Virus record (IMG/VR): IMGVR_UViG_3300017952_003070
Span: 1-33,219 of that record
Origin: a virus
Length of the DNA stretch: 33,219 nt
Reading direction: 5' to 3' (one strand)
The number at the start of each line of letters is the position of its first letter. Position 1 is the first letter of the stretch. This document shows positions 8,020-15,017 of the stretch, in pieces. The position numbers and the translations under genes were made by a program. A model generated the notes under the pieces. The model made no database searches. It was not told the origin of the DNA and was given only the letters and a program-made list of their open reading frames with translations.

Positions 8020-8051
8020 TGATTTCTCCCTTGATTTTGGCGTGCGTGGAC

Positions 8052-8058
8052 TATTGTA
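8052..8058. promoter_or_regulatory. Overlapping divergent -10 elements
   Basis: The 7-base core TATTGTA reads as TATTGT (8052..8057) on the plus strand and TACAAT (8058..8053) on the minus strand. The plus element ends 8 bases before the GTG of 8066..8692, as in a leaderless actinobacterial transcript. The minus element lies 33 bases before the ATG of the histone-like gene and leaves room for its ribosome-binding site. The only gap between the two divergent genes is 46 bases. No convincing -35 hexamer is seen on either side. Confidence 0.5.
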
Positions 8059-8065
8059 GCCAGTC

Positions 8066-8692
8066 GTGGACCAATATCCAGACATATATTCCAAGGTTGC
8101 GCTTTCGCTGACTTCTGCCCAGATCGCGAAAGAAGTTCTCATTGCTGATGAGGGTGTTGGTAAGGATATCCCATTCAATTTCTTTGGGTGGGTAGGAGAC
8201 GAACTTGCTCTTGTTGTCCAATTAACTCGTGAATTCATGAAGAAGGATTTGCAAGAACGATTCGAGATGTGTCTTGGCGCTTTACACGCAATGAGGTATT
8301 TTTGGGGTTGTGACGAGGTTACGTTTGTGGCCGAAGGATTTCATTCTCAAACTCCGGAGATGACGGCGGGGAAGAATCTTGCCGCATTATTTGCCGATGG
8401 CAATAAAAACGTAAGGGAATGCGTGACTGTGACTCACGTTTCACTCGGCGTAGATGATTCTCCTAATGTAATGTTAATAAGTGCGCCATATAGTTATATT
8501 AATAAAGAACACATCTGGTGGGAAGATAATGTCGCATACACGCAAGGTGCCGCTTCGGTGTTGCGCGAGGCAATCATCCCCGCTATGATCGCAGCAACTC
8601 TCAGGGGGCCGTGTTCGGATGAAGACGAAACCCTCGGTGAGGATCCAATCACGATGCTGAATGCCGCTGGCTTCAATGTCCAAGAGTTCTAA
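8066..8692 (+). CDS. Unknown protein, apparently leaderless
   Basis: This 208-residue protein is probably cytoplasmic: no signal peptide or membrane helix is evident. It begins with GTG (MDQYPDIYSKVALSLT) and has no ribosome-binding site; a TANNNT hexamer lies 8 bases upstream. Recognisable segments are GWVGDELALVVQLT (41-54), RYFWGCDEVTFVAEGF (77-92) and a C-terminal helix ending in MLNAAGFNVQEF. The alternation of strands and helices suggests a compact alpha/beta domain, but I do not recognise the family. It starts the only plus-strand block, ahead of the ribonucleotide reductase, and is thus probably an early gene. Confidence 0.75.
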   Translation: MDQYPDIYSKVALSLTSAQIAKEVLIADEGVGKDIPFNFFGWVGDELALVVQLTREFMKKDLQERFEMCLGALHAMRYFWGCDEVTFVAEGFHSQTPEMTAGKNLAALFADGNKNVRECVTVTHVSLGVDDSPNVMLISAPYSYINKEHIWWEDNVAYTQGAASVLREAIIPAMIAATLRGPCSDEDETLGEDPITMLNAAGFNVQEF

Positions 8693-8704
8693 CGCTATGA
8701 GGGG

Positions 8705-8710
8705 TACAAT
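8705..8710 (+). promoter_or_regulatory. TACAAT -10 element, leaderless start
   Basis: TACAAT ends 6 bases before the ATG at 8717, so transcription would begin at or beside the start codon. No clear -35 hexamer is present. It is one of four TACAAT hexamers found in the short gaps of this window. Confidence 0.5.
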
Positions 8711-8716
8711 TAAGGG

Positions 8717-9037
8717 ATGATCGGATACAACTCTTTCGGACGAAATGACGGAGTGATCCGCATTGATGGTCTGGAAGTTGGCTTTTCTGCTGCAAGCAGG
8801 GAGCCATGTCCGGTATGTGGCCACCCTACTGGTGACTGCAAAGGAGATCTTCAGCCACCAGAACATGTGGCCGGATACAACCAGATCGAATCCTTGGTTG
8901 AGTCTCAAACCTTTCTGCTCGAGGAAGATGTGTGGGAGGAGAAAAAAATTACTCCGTTCACCGTCGCTAAAGTCCTTAAATATCCGGCAGGAAAACACAT
9001 TCCTCTCGAAGAAGCAAGAAATCTCGGATTGGCTTAA
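8717..9037 (+). CDS. Small zinc-finger protein (CPVCGHPTGDC type)
   Basis: The 106-residue protein has CPVCGHPTGDC at 31-41 (Cys31, Cys34, His36, Cys41), a likely zinc site often seen in small actinophage proteins. The rest is mostly helical and acidic (SLVESQTFLLEEDVWEEK), followed by a KITPFTVAKVLKYPAGKHIPLEEA segment whose last part looks like a degradation- or anchor-type tail motif. Its role is unknown. The start lacks a Shine-Dalgarno sequence but lies 6 bases after TACAAT, so it is probably leaderless. It is 24 bases from the preceding gene and 90 from the ribonucleotide reductase. Confidence 0.75.
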   Translation: MIGYNSFGRNDGVIRIDGLEVGFSAASREPCPVCGHPTGDCKGDLQPPEHVAGYNQIESLVESQTFLLEEDVWEEKKITPFTVAKVLKYPAGKHIPLEEARNLGLA

Positions 9038-9061
9038 CGCTTTCAGTATTTGTCGGTCAGA

Positions 9062-9067
9062 TACAAT
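9062..9067 (+). promoter_or_regulatory. TACAAT -10 element upstream of ribonucleotide reductase
   Basis: TACAAT precedes a leader of about 55 bases before the ATG at 9128. The leader holds a small inverted repeat, ACGGG (9074..9078) and CCCGT (9088..9092), which could form a hairpin or bind a regulator, and an AAAGAGG ribosome-binding site just before the gene. I see no match to the B12 riboswitch or to an NrdR box. Confidence 0.45.
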
Positions 9068-9127
9068 CGACAAACGGGGATTTACTACCCGTCATAACCG
9101 CACAAAATACTTCGAAAGAGGCCCCAA

Positions 9128-11053
9128 ATGACCCTGCTTGAACAGTCGTTCCTAGATTCGTACGCCCAAAAAACACCTCCGTGGGGCTTTAATGGAATGG
9201 GCGAGATTGTCTATCTGCGTACCTACAGCCGTCCGAAAGATGACGGAACGATTGAAACTTGGCCAGAAACAATCGCTCGAGTCATTGAGGGCGCTGGAGA
9301 GATCGGTGTTCCTTACACCAAGAAGCAGGCCGAGACATTGTTCGATCACATGTTCAATTTGCGGTGTTCATTTTCGGGTCGTGCGTTGTGGCAGTTGGGT
9401 ACCCCGTTGGTTCAGCAGTTCAACGCTGCTTCCCTGAATAACTGTTACTTCGTCAACATTGAAAAGGTTGAGGACTTCGAATTCCTGTTCGATCACCTCA
9501 TGCTCGGTGGTGGCGTCGGGTTCTCGGTGGAACGCGCAAAAATTCACGAGTTGCCAAAGGTCAAGTCGGGTGTTGCTATCTCTCATGAGAAGACGAATGA
9601 CGCCGACATCATTGTCCCCGACTCGCGTCAGGGGTGGTCGCGTCTGGTTCATTCCGTTTTGAAGTCGTACTTCTACACGGGCAAGTCGTTCTCGTATTCA
9701 ACGATTCTCATCCGCGAGTACGGTGCACCACTCAAGACGTTTGGTGGCACGGCATCAGGTCCGGGTGCGTTGATCGACGGCATCGAGGATATCTGCAAGG
9801 TCATGGATGCTCGCGTTGGCAAGAAGTTGCGTTCCGTTGATGTCCTCGACATTTGCAACATCATTGGGCGTATTGTGGTTTCTGGTTCATCGCGACGTTC
9901 CGCTCAAATCGCGATCGGAGACCCGGATGATGTTCTCTTCCTTCGGGCAAAGAACTGGTCTGCCGGCAACGTGCCCGCATGGCGTGCAAACTCCAACAAC
10001 TCGATTTACGCTGACGCGTGGGAAGAAATTGTGCCCGAGGTGTGGAAGGGTTACGACGGCTCAGGGGAACCATACGGTCTTGTCAACCGAAAGTTGGCAC
10101 GCAAGTTTGGTCGTCTGGGACACAAGAAGGCAGACCCGAGCATTGAGGGTTATAACCCGTGTGCTGAAATTGCTCTTGGCGACGGGGAGTCGTGCAACCT
10201 TTCGACGATCTTCCTTCCAAATATCGAGTCGCTTGCTCAGTTCCGGGAAATTTCAGAACTGCTCTACATGACTCAGAAGCAGATCACGCGTCTGTCATAT
10301 CCTTACGAGAAGACTACGAAGATCGTTTCGAAGAACGCTCGTCTTGGTCAGTCGGTGACGGGCATTCTTCAGGCATCGGAAAAGCAGATTTCGTGGCTCG
10401 ATCCGGTGTACGAGTATCTGGAAGGTCTCGATGAGAAGTATTCGGCGGAGCATGGTTTCCCGAAGTCGATTCGTCTGACTACTGTTCAGCCTTCTGGAAC
10501 GTTGGCTCTGCTACCGGGTGTGACTCCGGGTGTTCATCCTGCGTATGCTCGTCATTACATTCGTCGTGTTCGATTTGGCTCGTCAGATCCGTTGGTTGAT
10601 GCTTGCCGTCGGCGCGGCTACCCAGTCAAGTGGGACGTGGGCATCGATGGACGCGAAGATCGCACTCGCTATGTTGTTGAGTTCCCATGTGAATCGCCAG
10701 AGGGTTCAGTACTTGCTGCTGACATGACTGCTATTGACCAGTTGGAATGGGTTAAGAAGATGCAGACCGTCTGGGCAGACAACGCTGTGTCCGTAACCGT
10801 CTACTATCGAATTGAAGAACTTGACGACATCCGTGAGTGGCTGTCGAAGAATTACACCGACGGTGTCAAGTCTGTCTCGTTCCTTCTGCACTCGGATCAC
10901 AACTTCCCGCTTCCGCCTTACGAGGAATGTACTGAAGATGAGTACAAGAAGATGTTGGAAAAGATTGACTTCTCGGTTCCCTTGGTGCAGTCAATCTTCT
11001 CGGAGGACGTCGTTATGGATGACTGCGCTACGGGCGCATGTCCAATCAAGTGA
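9128..11053 (+). CDS. nrdJ: Adenosylcobalamin-dependent ribonucleotide reductase (class II, monomeric)
   Basis: It reduces ribonucleoside triphosphates to deoxynucleotides for phage DNA synthesis, using B12 to make the cysteine radical. NNCYF (104-108) supplies the first active-site cysteine (Cys106). NPCAEI (343-348) supplies the radical cysteine Cys345 and Glu347, and Cys356 (ESCNL) completes the redox pair. VQPSGTLALLPGVTPGVHPAYARHYIRR is a strongly conserved barrel segment, and the C-terminal C-x4-C (Cys633, Cys638) is the swinging dithiol tail. At 641 residues it is shorter than the Lactobacillus leichmannii enzyme (about 740) but complete. An AAAGAGG site precedes the ATG. The stop overlaps the convergent gene at 11046 by 8 bases. 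Its host must make or import cobalamin. Confidence 0.95.
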   Translation: MTLLEQSFLDSYAQKTPPWGFNGMGEIVYLRTYSRPKDDGTIETWPETIARVIEGAGEIGVPYTKKQAETLFDHMFNLRCSFSGRALWQLGTPLVQQFNAASLNNCYFVNIEKVEDFEFLFDHLMLGGGVGFSVERAKIHELPKVKSGVAISHEKTNDADIIVPDSRQGWSRLVHSVLKSYFYTGKSFSYSTILIREYGAPLKTFGGTASGPGALIDGIEDICKVMDARVGKKLRSVDVLDICNIIGRIVVSGSSRRSAQIAIGDPDDVLFLRAKNWSAGNVPAWRANSNNSIYADAWEEIVPEVWKGYDGSGEPYGLVNRKLARKFGRLGHKKADPSIEGYNPCAEIALGDGESCNLSTIFLPNIESLAQFREISELLYMTQKQITRLSYPYEKTTKIVSKNARLGQSVTGILQASEKQISWLDPVYEYLEGLDEKYSAEHGFPKSIRLTTVQPSGTLALLPGVTPGVHPAYARHYIRRVRFGSSDPLVDACRRRGYPVKWDVGIDGREDRTRYVVEFPCESPEGSVLAADMTAIDQLEWVKKMQTVWADNAVSVTVYYRIEELDDIREWLSKNYTDGVKSVSFLLHSDHNFPLPPYEECTEDEYKKMLEKIDFSVPLVQSIFSEDVVMDDCATGACPIK

Positions 11054-11327
11054 TGGTGTTGCCCCTGTGGGCGTCCTTCACCATGTTGATTTTGGTCTGT
11101 GCGTTGGCGAGGAGCAAACCCTCGTCACCACAGACCCAACATGTTTCTCTGTCCACCCAGTAAACATCACATGGGTAACATCCGTAAACATCGGATGTCC
11201 ATGGCATAAGTGAGACGATTTTTACGTTTTCTCGTAGCCGTTTGATGAGCATTGCCTTTGCTGGGGTCCCATCTAGGTTCCAGTAATGGTCGTTAGAATT
11301 CACCCACCATCCGGGCGAATCCGACAT
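11046..11327 (-). CDS. Small zinc-ribbon protein
   Basis: The 93-residue protein has a clean zinc-ribbon pattern, Cys50-x2-Cys53-x9-Cys63-x2-Cys66, inside CYPCDVYWVDRETCWVC. Before it, a tryptophan- and histidine-containing N-terminus (SPGWWVNSNDHYW) and a basic helix (LIKRLREN) may contact nucleic acid. It is the last gene of the leftward operon 11046..11853, two bases after the nuclease stop, and converges with the ribonucleotide reductase, overlapping its stop by 8 bases. No terminator lies between them. The exact role is unknown. Confidence 0.75.
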   Translation of the reverse strand: MSDSPGWWVNSNDHYWNLDGTPAKAMLIKRLRENVKIVSLMPWTSDVYGCYPCDVYWVDRETCWVCGDEGLLLANAQTKINMVKDAHRGNTIT

Positions 11328-11329
11328 GA

Positions 11330-11695
11330 TTATCGTGCTCCACCAAAGTATTCGACAGCGTGACCGGAGTCAACTAACTGTTCGTTAAGAGAGAACTCAC
11401 ACTTTTCGTCTGGGTAGATATTGGCGAGAAGGCGACCATACTTGCCTTTGCCATCCTTCATGGTTTGAACAAAACACTCTTTATTCCAATTAAACCAGTC
11501 TTCCACGTAGGCTTTAGCGGCAAGACCTTTTTCTTTTTCAGCAAGGTCTTTTGTTCGGCTCTCGGGAGTGTTGATTCCATAAAGACGACAACGGACTTTG
11601 TGGTGGATATCAAATCCAAGGTCAATGGTTAGGTCGACGGTGTCTCCGTCAACAACACGGTCAAGCCGTGCCCGATAGGTGTACAGAGTCATCAT
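11330..11695 (-). CDS. Staphylococcal-nuclease-like (thermonuclease) protein
   Basis: This 121-residue protein is a compact OB-fold nuclease of the SNase family. RVVDGDTVDL (13-22) carries Asp16 and Asp18, VRCRLYGINTPE (34-45) carries Arg37 and Glu45, and KYGRLL (85-90) carries Arg88, which together match the calcium- and phosphate-binding residues of staphylococcal nuclease. No signal peptide is present, so it probably acts in the host cytoplasm, for example on host DNA or RNA. The first two codons are ATG ATG, and I take the first because it overlaps the upstream small gene as ATGA. It is the middle gene of a three-gene operon. Confidence 0.9.
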   Translation of the reverse strand: MMTLYTYRARLDRVVDGDTVDLTIDLGFDIHHKVRCRLYGINTPESRTKDLAEKEKGLAAKAYVEDWFNWNKECFVQTMKDGKGKYGRLLANIYPDEKCEFSLNEQLVDSGHAVEYFGGAR

Positions 11696-11853
11696 TCGTC
11701 GGTCATCTTTTCTTTTCTACGGCGATGGATGCGCACGTGCCGATGTTCATCAACAACAAGTTCCTCGAGGTCTTCTGGTCCACCCCTGAAGTCTCGACCA
11801 ATCCGTTTGTATTCATCCCAATAATCGTTGTCGGCGTTGCTGTTCTTTGCCAT
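11692..11853 (-). CDS. 53-residue basic/acidic small protein, leaderless
   Basis: This short frame starts MAKNSNADNDYWDEYKRIGR and ends RRRKEKMTDE. It is highly charged, with an aromatic N-terminal part (YWDEYKR), an acidic middle (PEDLEELVVDEH) and an Arg/Lys-rich end. Three observations support it as a real gene. TACAAT lies exactly 7 bases before its ATG. Its stop overlaps the nuclease start as ATGA. It also fills a gap that would otherwise be empty. It has no ribosome-binding site, so it would be read from a leaderless transcript and would couple translation into the nuclease gene. The function is unknown. Confidence 0.65.
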   Translation of the reverse strand: MAKNSNADNDYWDEYKRIGRDFRGGPEDLEELVVDEHRHVRIHRRRKEKMTDE

Positions 11854-11860
11854 ATTAAAC

Positions 11861-11866
11861 ATTGTA
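11861..11866 (-). promoter_or_regulatory. TACAAT -10 element of the nuclease operon
   Basis: TACAAT (read 11866 to 11861 on the minus strand) lies 7 bases before the ATG of the 53-residue gene. It begins only a few bases after the T-rich tail of the capsid-gene terminator, so the two units abut without spare sequence. Confidence 0.5.
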
Positions 11867-11870
11867 CATA

Positions 11871-11903
11871 TAAAGGAAAATCCCCCGGGGACTAACCCGG
11901 GGG
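11871..11903 (-). terminator. Rho-independent terminator after the capsid gene
   Basis: Read on the minus strand, an 8-bp perfect GC stem CCCCCGGG/CCCGGGGG (11903..11896 and 11889..11882) with a 6-base loop is followed by ATTTTCCTTTA. A second, smaller hairpin (ACGGC/GCCGT, 11926..11922 and 11916..11912) lies just ahead of it. Together they end the late transcript about 40 bases after the capsid stop. Confidence 0.9.
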
Positions 11904-11944
11904 ACGTTCCTACGGCTCTAGGCCGTTAGTTGTTGATCCGAGGA

Positions 11945-13261
11945 TCAGGGAGCCTCGGGAGCGCCGTCGAAGGAAACCTTCACGAAGGCCTCCGGACGCT
12001 TGACCGCGAGGGCCAGACGCTGCTCGGCGAGCACCACGATCGCGTTGCGAACGAAGAAGTCCGAGTGCTGCTCGGAGATCCGGATGTTCGCCTGCTCGCG
12101 GTCGTACAACTGGGCGCCGGTACCGAACGCACCGACGAGAGCGGTGCCCTCGGCGATAGCGGGGGTCTCGACGACCGGGAGACGCCAGACGCGCGGCTCG
12201 CCACCCATCGCGACCGAAACCGCGACGAGGTACTGACCGTTGCTGTCCTTCGTCAACTCGATGTCCTCCCAGTCGTTCGGGTGAAGAACGACGCCGGTCG
12301 GCTCGTAGTAGGCGAGGAACGAAAGCGTGGCGGCGCGACGAATCGCGTCAGCCTTCGTGTCCGGAACCGGGCTGAGCGCACCGTCGGACCAGTCGTAGGT
12401 CTGGATACCAGTGGTGTTGAGAACACCAGTGAGGTTCTCACCAGTTCCGTCACCAGAGAGGATCTGAGCGTCTTCCTGAAGACGGAGGCCGTACATCAAC
12501 TCGTTGTCGATGATCGAACGCAACTGCGGCTCGTCGGCGAGGACGTTACGGTGAGCGGCCTCCCAGTGAGCGATGGTGCGAACGGGAGCCTGAGCGCCCT
12601 CAAAGGTCATCGTCGACTGCGGCTTCGCAGCGAACGTCTCGGGGGTGCCACCACGCTCAGCGACGGTCGCCGCGTTGTTGGTGAATCCGGTCATGCGGAA
12701 GTACTCGATGATCGCAGCCGAAGTGGTGCGGGTCGGGAACAGGTCGCGGACGCGCTTGGTGCGCTGCGGCGGGATCACAATCGGATCGCGCTGGATCGAA
12801 CCAAACTGACCCGGGGTGCCGGAAGGCATCGCCGAGTAGATGTCCTTAACGCCGTAACCGCTGGTGGTCAGCGAGCCAGAGTACTGGAATGGCGACGGCA
12901 TGTTCGCGCCGTTACGGCCACCCTGAAGGCTCTTGAACTCGTCGGAAGCGAGGAATTCCTCACCGATCGACTTGAACTGAGCGCGAGCCTCGCGGAGGCC
13001 CTCGCCAGCAGCAGCGGCAGCAGCGACGGACTCAACCGACTCTGCACTCCACGACTGAACTTCGCTGAAGTCCTGAAGGCCGGCGATCAGTGACTTGATC
13101 TCCTTGATGTCCTTCATGTTCGCGTCGAACGCGGACTTCTGGTCATTTTCGACGACGACGACGCCGTCCTCAATTTTGAACGAGTCGGCAATGGCCTTGT
13201 TCTCGTCCATCTTGCTCTGGAGCGCGGTCTGCAACTCCGTAATGCGGCTTGAATCTGCCAT
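11945..13261 (-). CDS. Major capsid protein, HK97 fold
   Basis: The 438-residue protein has the usual layout of phage capsid proteins with a built-in scaffold. A helical, charged delta-like domain (about 1-115) is followed by a Gly/Ala linker and the HK97-type core. Core landmarks are the N-arm, the E-loop region near TMTFEGAQAPVRTIAHW (227-243), the spine helix EPQLRSIIDNELMYGLRLQEDAQILSGDG, and the P and A domain strands ending ALAVKRPEAFVKVSF. The linker QGGRNGANMPSP (113-124) is a plausible place for maturation cleavage. By eye its codons are much richer in G and C at the third position than the neighbours', as expected for high expression. AAGGAG precedes the ATG by about 10 bases, and a terminator follows. 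Confidence 0.9.
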   Translation of the reverse strand: MADSSRITELQTALQSKMDENKAIADSFKIEDGVVVVENDQKSAFDANMKDIKEIKSLIAGLQDFSEVQSWSAESVESVAAAAAAGEGLREARAQFKSIGEEFLASDEFKSLQGGRNGANMPSPFQYSGSLTTSGYGVKDIYSAMPSGTPGQFGSIQRDPIVIPPQRTKRVRDLFPTRTTSAAIIEYFRMTGFTNNAATVAERGGTPETFAAKPQSTMTFEGAQAPVRTIAHWEAAHRNVLADEPQLRSIIDNELMYGLRLQEDAQILSGDGTGENLTGVLNTTGIQTYDWSDGALSPVPDTKADAIRRAATLSFLAYYEPTGVVLHPNDWEDIELTKDSNGQYLVAVSVAMGGEPRVWRLPVVETPAIAEGTALVGAFGTGAQLYDREQANIRISEQHSDFFVRNAIVVLAEQRLALAVKRPEAFVKVSFDGAPEAP

Positions 13262-13330
13262 GATGGGTCTTCTCCTTGGAAGAATTACGTGATGGATGGT
13301 TTACAAGGCCTACGTAAGCACGCGCCCTTA

Positions 13331-13359
13331 CCTATAAGGTACAACATCACTAGCCCCAA
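13331..13359 (-). promoter_or_regulatory. Candidate capsid-gene promoter
   Basis: On the minus strand, TTGGGG (13359..13354) and TATAGG (13336..13331) are separated by 17 bases and lie about 70 bases before the capsid ATG. The match to a sigma-70-type promoter is only moderate. The 151-base gap 13262..13412 is the longest in the window and otherwise holds the hairpin at 13384..13407, several TAAGG repeats and the capsid ribosome-binding site. Confidence 0.35.
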
Positions 13360-13383
13360 ATAAGGCAAATAACACTATTTTTT

Positions 13384-13407
13384 TAAGGGCATTACATAAG
13401 GCCCTTA
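13384..13407. other. Inverted repeat after the zeta-like gene
   Basis: TAAGGGC (13384..13390) and GCCCTTA (13401..13407) form a 7-bp stem with a 10-base loop, 6 bases after the stop of the 534-residue gene. The T-run sits on the 5' side on the plus strand, so on the transcribed minus strand the stem is followed by A residues. It is therefore not a classical terminator; RNA processing, partial termination or protein binding are possible. Confidence 0.5.
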
Positions 13408-13412
13408 TCTAG

Positions 13413-15017
13413 TTAACTACTTGACTTACTATCCCAGTAGTTCTTGACGTACTCGGCTCCGGTCGGACTAAAGAAATCATTGAAAGCATCAATATCATTG
13501 ATGTTGTAATTTCCGTCTTTGGTGCGCTTAGCAATCAGAACGGGTGTGTCTCCGCTGTTATCCCACAAGAAGAATTCATCAAATAATCCGGATGTAATTT
13601 GACGAGGAACAATCGGCTGTAGTTCACGACCAATCTGGCTCCCAAACCATTCCGGGATTATCGCTCCACCATTCTGCCTATTGTCAGCATTTCGCTGAAC
13701 AATCCGGCGATCTGCTTCGTCACCGGGAATATGAACAAAGTGCCCAACAGTTGCATATCCATTTTGACGAGCCATTTGAAGGTGCTCAGTCCTCTTGCCA
13801 GTACCCTGAACGACCATATCGGTTTTTTCCTCAGCCGCTGCTTTCATGGCGTGATCGGTAACTCGTCGTGAAGAATCGTGAACGGCACCAGCACCACGGC
13901 CATTATCCCAGCCAACCAAACCGGCCTTAATCTCATCAGGGTCAATATGTGCAGCAGCATCAGGCCCCGGTATCCCAAATCTGTCATTTCGGGTGAGAGT
14001 TGACTTCCCCGCACCAGTTGTTCCGCCAATGAAATAGAGGGTTCTATCCTCTTTTCCACGATGCTCTGGCATGACTTGTTGCATGATTCGACTCACTTGA
14101 GCACGACCACCGGACCCGGTTTGCTGCGAACGAAGCCCAGAAACACGTAATTTCCGGTGTTTTTCTCTCGCTTCCTGCGACGCTGCTCTTTGAATGTTTT
14201 TTGGTGCCTCGGACATCCAACCGGGCTCCATCTCAATGAGGTCTTTCCATGTTTTCGACTTACCGACACCCTTGGGGATTGCTGGTCTAGCAAAAGCGGT
14301 GCCATCTTGCACCATCCCGTCGTTGTCACCATCCGTGGCATTGGCATCGAAAACAGCAGCAGCCTGACGGATTTTCCTGCCGAGCGCTTTCCCGTGAAGT
14401 TCTTCAAATAGGGAAATTTTACGCTTGTAGCGACCGCGCTTGCGTTCTTCTTCAACGATTCGACGCGCTTCTTGCCGTCGCATTCGTTCTATGTATCGAC
14501 GGCCAAGGGCGGTGCTTCCTGTGCGTCGCGCATAGTCGGTGATGTTTGAACACGGAGTCCATACGACTTGACCGCCAGTGGAACGACGTCGTGCAACTCC
14601 GATACATCCCAGTTGTCGCGCCCTTCGACGTGCTGAGTTGATGTCGGTAAAAACATCTTCTTCTCCGTCACGGGGGATTGCTGATGCAACTTTTCCAGCG
14701 ACAGCGCCCGAAACGAGCCCGCCGCCAGTGATTGTGTCGATTGAAACAACGCCACGTTCACCGAGTTTTTCCCAGTTCTTTTTATTTTTCTTTTTGCGGC
14801 GTTTGCCTTTTCGTTCGCGAACACTTTGGAATTCACGAACACGAGAAAGAACGGATTTTTCTTCTTGCTCGGACTCTTCTTCGGCTTCTAAACGCTCGTA
14901 CTCTTCATGGGTGGAGCATGCCATCCAGCCGCCGTCAGGATGTTTGTGTGCACCAGTGCATCCCAATTCTTTAGCGCGTCGGAGTGCTCGCGCTTTCCCG
15001 GCGGCCCCTTTATTCAT
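13413..15017 (-). CDS. Multidomain protein with C-terminal zeta-toxin-like kinase
   Basis: The 534 residues divide as follows. Two related Cys-pair modules (about 11-43 and 128-165) share R-R-A-x-x-L-G-C-x-G and a second C-S about 14-17 residues later. A Lys-rich linker lies at 66-82. An ALGRK motif (211-215) is followed by the EF-hand-like D-G-D-N-D-G loop (229-234). GLRS is at 294-297. The zeta-toxin-like P-loop kinase spans about 320-500, with Walker A G332-x4-GKS, HIDPDEIKAGL (357-367) and VVQGTGKR (402-409). Zeta toxins phosphorylate UDP-N-acetylglucosamine and block peptidoglycan synthesis. No epsilon-like antitoxin is adjacent, which argues against a toxin-antitoxin locus and for a delivered effector. 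The ATG shares a base with the upstream stop (TGATG). It is the last large gene before the capsid gene. Confidence 0.85.
   Translation of the reverse strand: MNKGAAGKARALRRAKELGCTGAHKHPDGGWMACSTHEEYERLEAEEESEQEEKSVLSRVREFQSVRERKGKRRKKKNKKNWEKLGERGVVSIDTITGGGLVSGAVAGKVASAIPRDGEEDVFTDINSARRRARQLGCIGVARRRSTGGQVVWTPCSNITDYARRTGSTALGRRYIERMRRQEARRIVEEERKRGRYKRKISLFEELHGKALGRKIRQAAAVFDANATDGDNDGMVQDGTAFARPAIPKGVGKSKTWKDLIEMEPGWMSEAPKNIQRAASQEAREKHRKLRVSGLRSQQTGSGGRAQVSRIMQQVMPEHRGKEDRTLYFIGGTTGAGKSTLTRNDRFGIPGPDAAAHIDPDEIKAGLVGWDNGRGAGAVHDSSRRVTDHAMKAAAEEKTDMVVQGTGKRTEHLQMARQNGYATVGHFVHIPGDEADRRIVQRNADNRQNGGAIIPEWFGSQIGRELQPIVPRQITSGLFDEFFLWDNSGDTPVLIAKRTKDGNYNINDIDAFNDFFSPTGAEYVKNYWDSKSSS
14283..14393 (-). 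other. KALGR plus EF-hand-like module (copy 1)
   Basis: These bases encode residues 209-245 of the zeta-like protein. The module is K-A-L-G-R, then about 12 residues, then D-x-N-A-x-D-G-D-x-D-G-x-V-Q-D-G-T and an A-R-P end. The D-x-D-x-D-G core is that of EF-hand, dockerin or Excalibur calcium loops. It recurs at 18488..18628 and 24173..24322. Confidence 0.75.

Noticed and set aside
8020-8238. N-terminal extension of the histone-like protein
   Set aside because: It would cover the divergent promoter and the start of the plus-strand gene; the ATG at 8019 has a strong ribosome-binding site.
9038-9127. B12 riboswitch before the ribonucleotide reductase
   Set aside because: The gap is only 90 bases, too short for the aptamer, and no B12-box-like sequence is seen.
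11930-13093. Long plus-strand open frame of 387 codons opposite the capsid gene
   Set aside because: It is an antisense shadow of a GC-rich gene; its composition is Arg/Val/Leu-rich without motifs, and the capsid frame is clear.
13384-13407. Intrinsic terminator after the zeta-like gene
   Set aside because: On the transcribed strand the stem is followed by A residues, not T residues.
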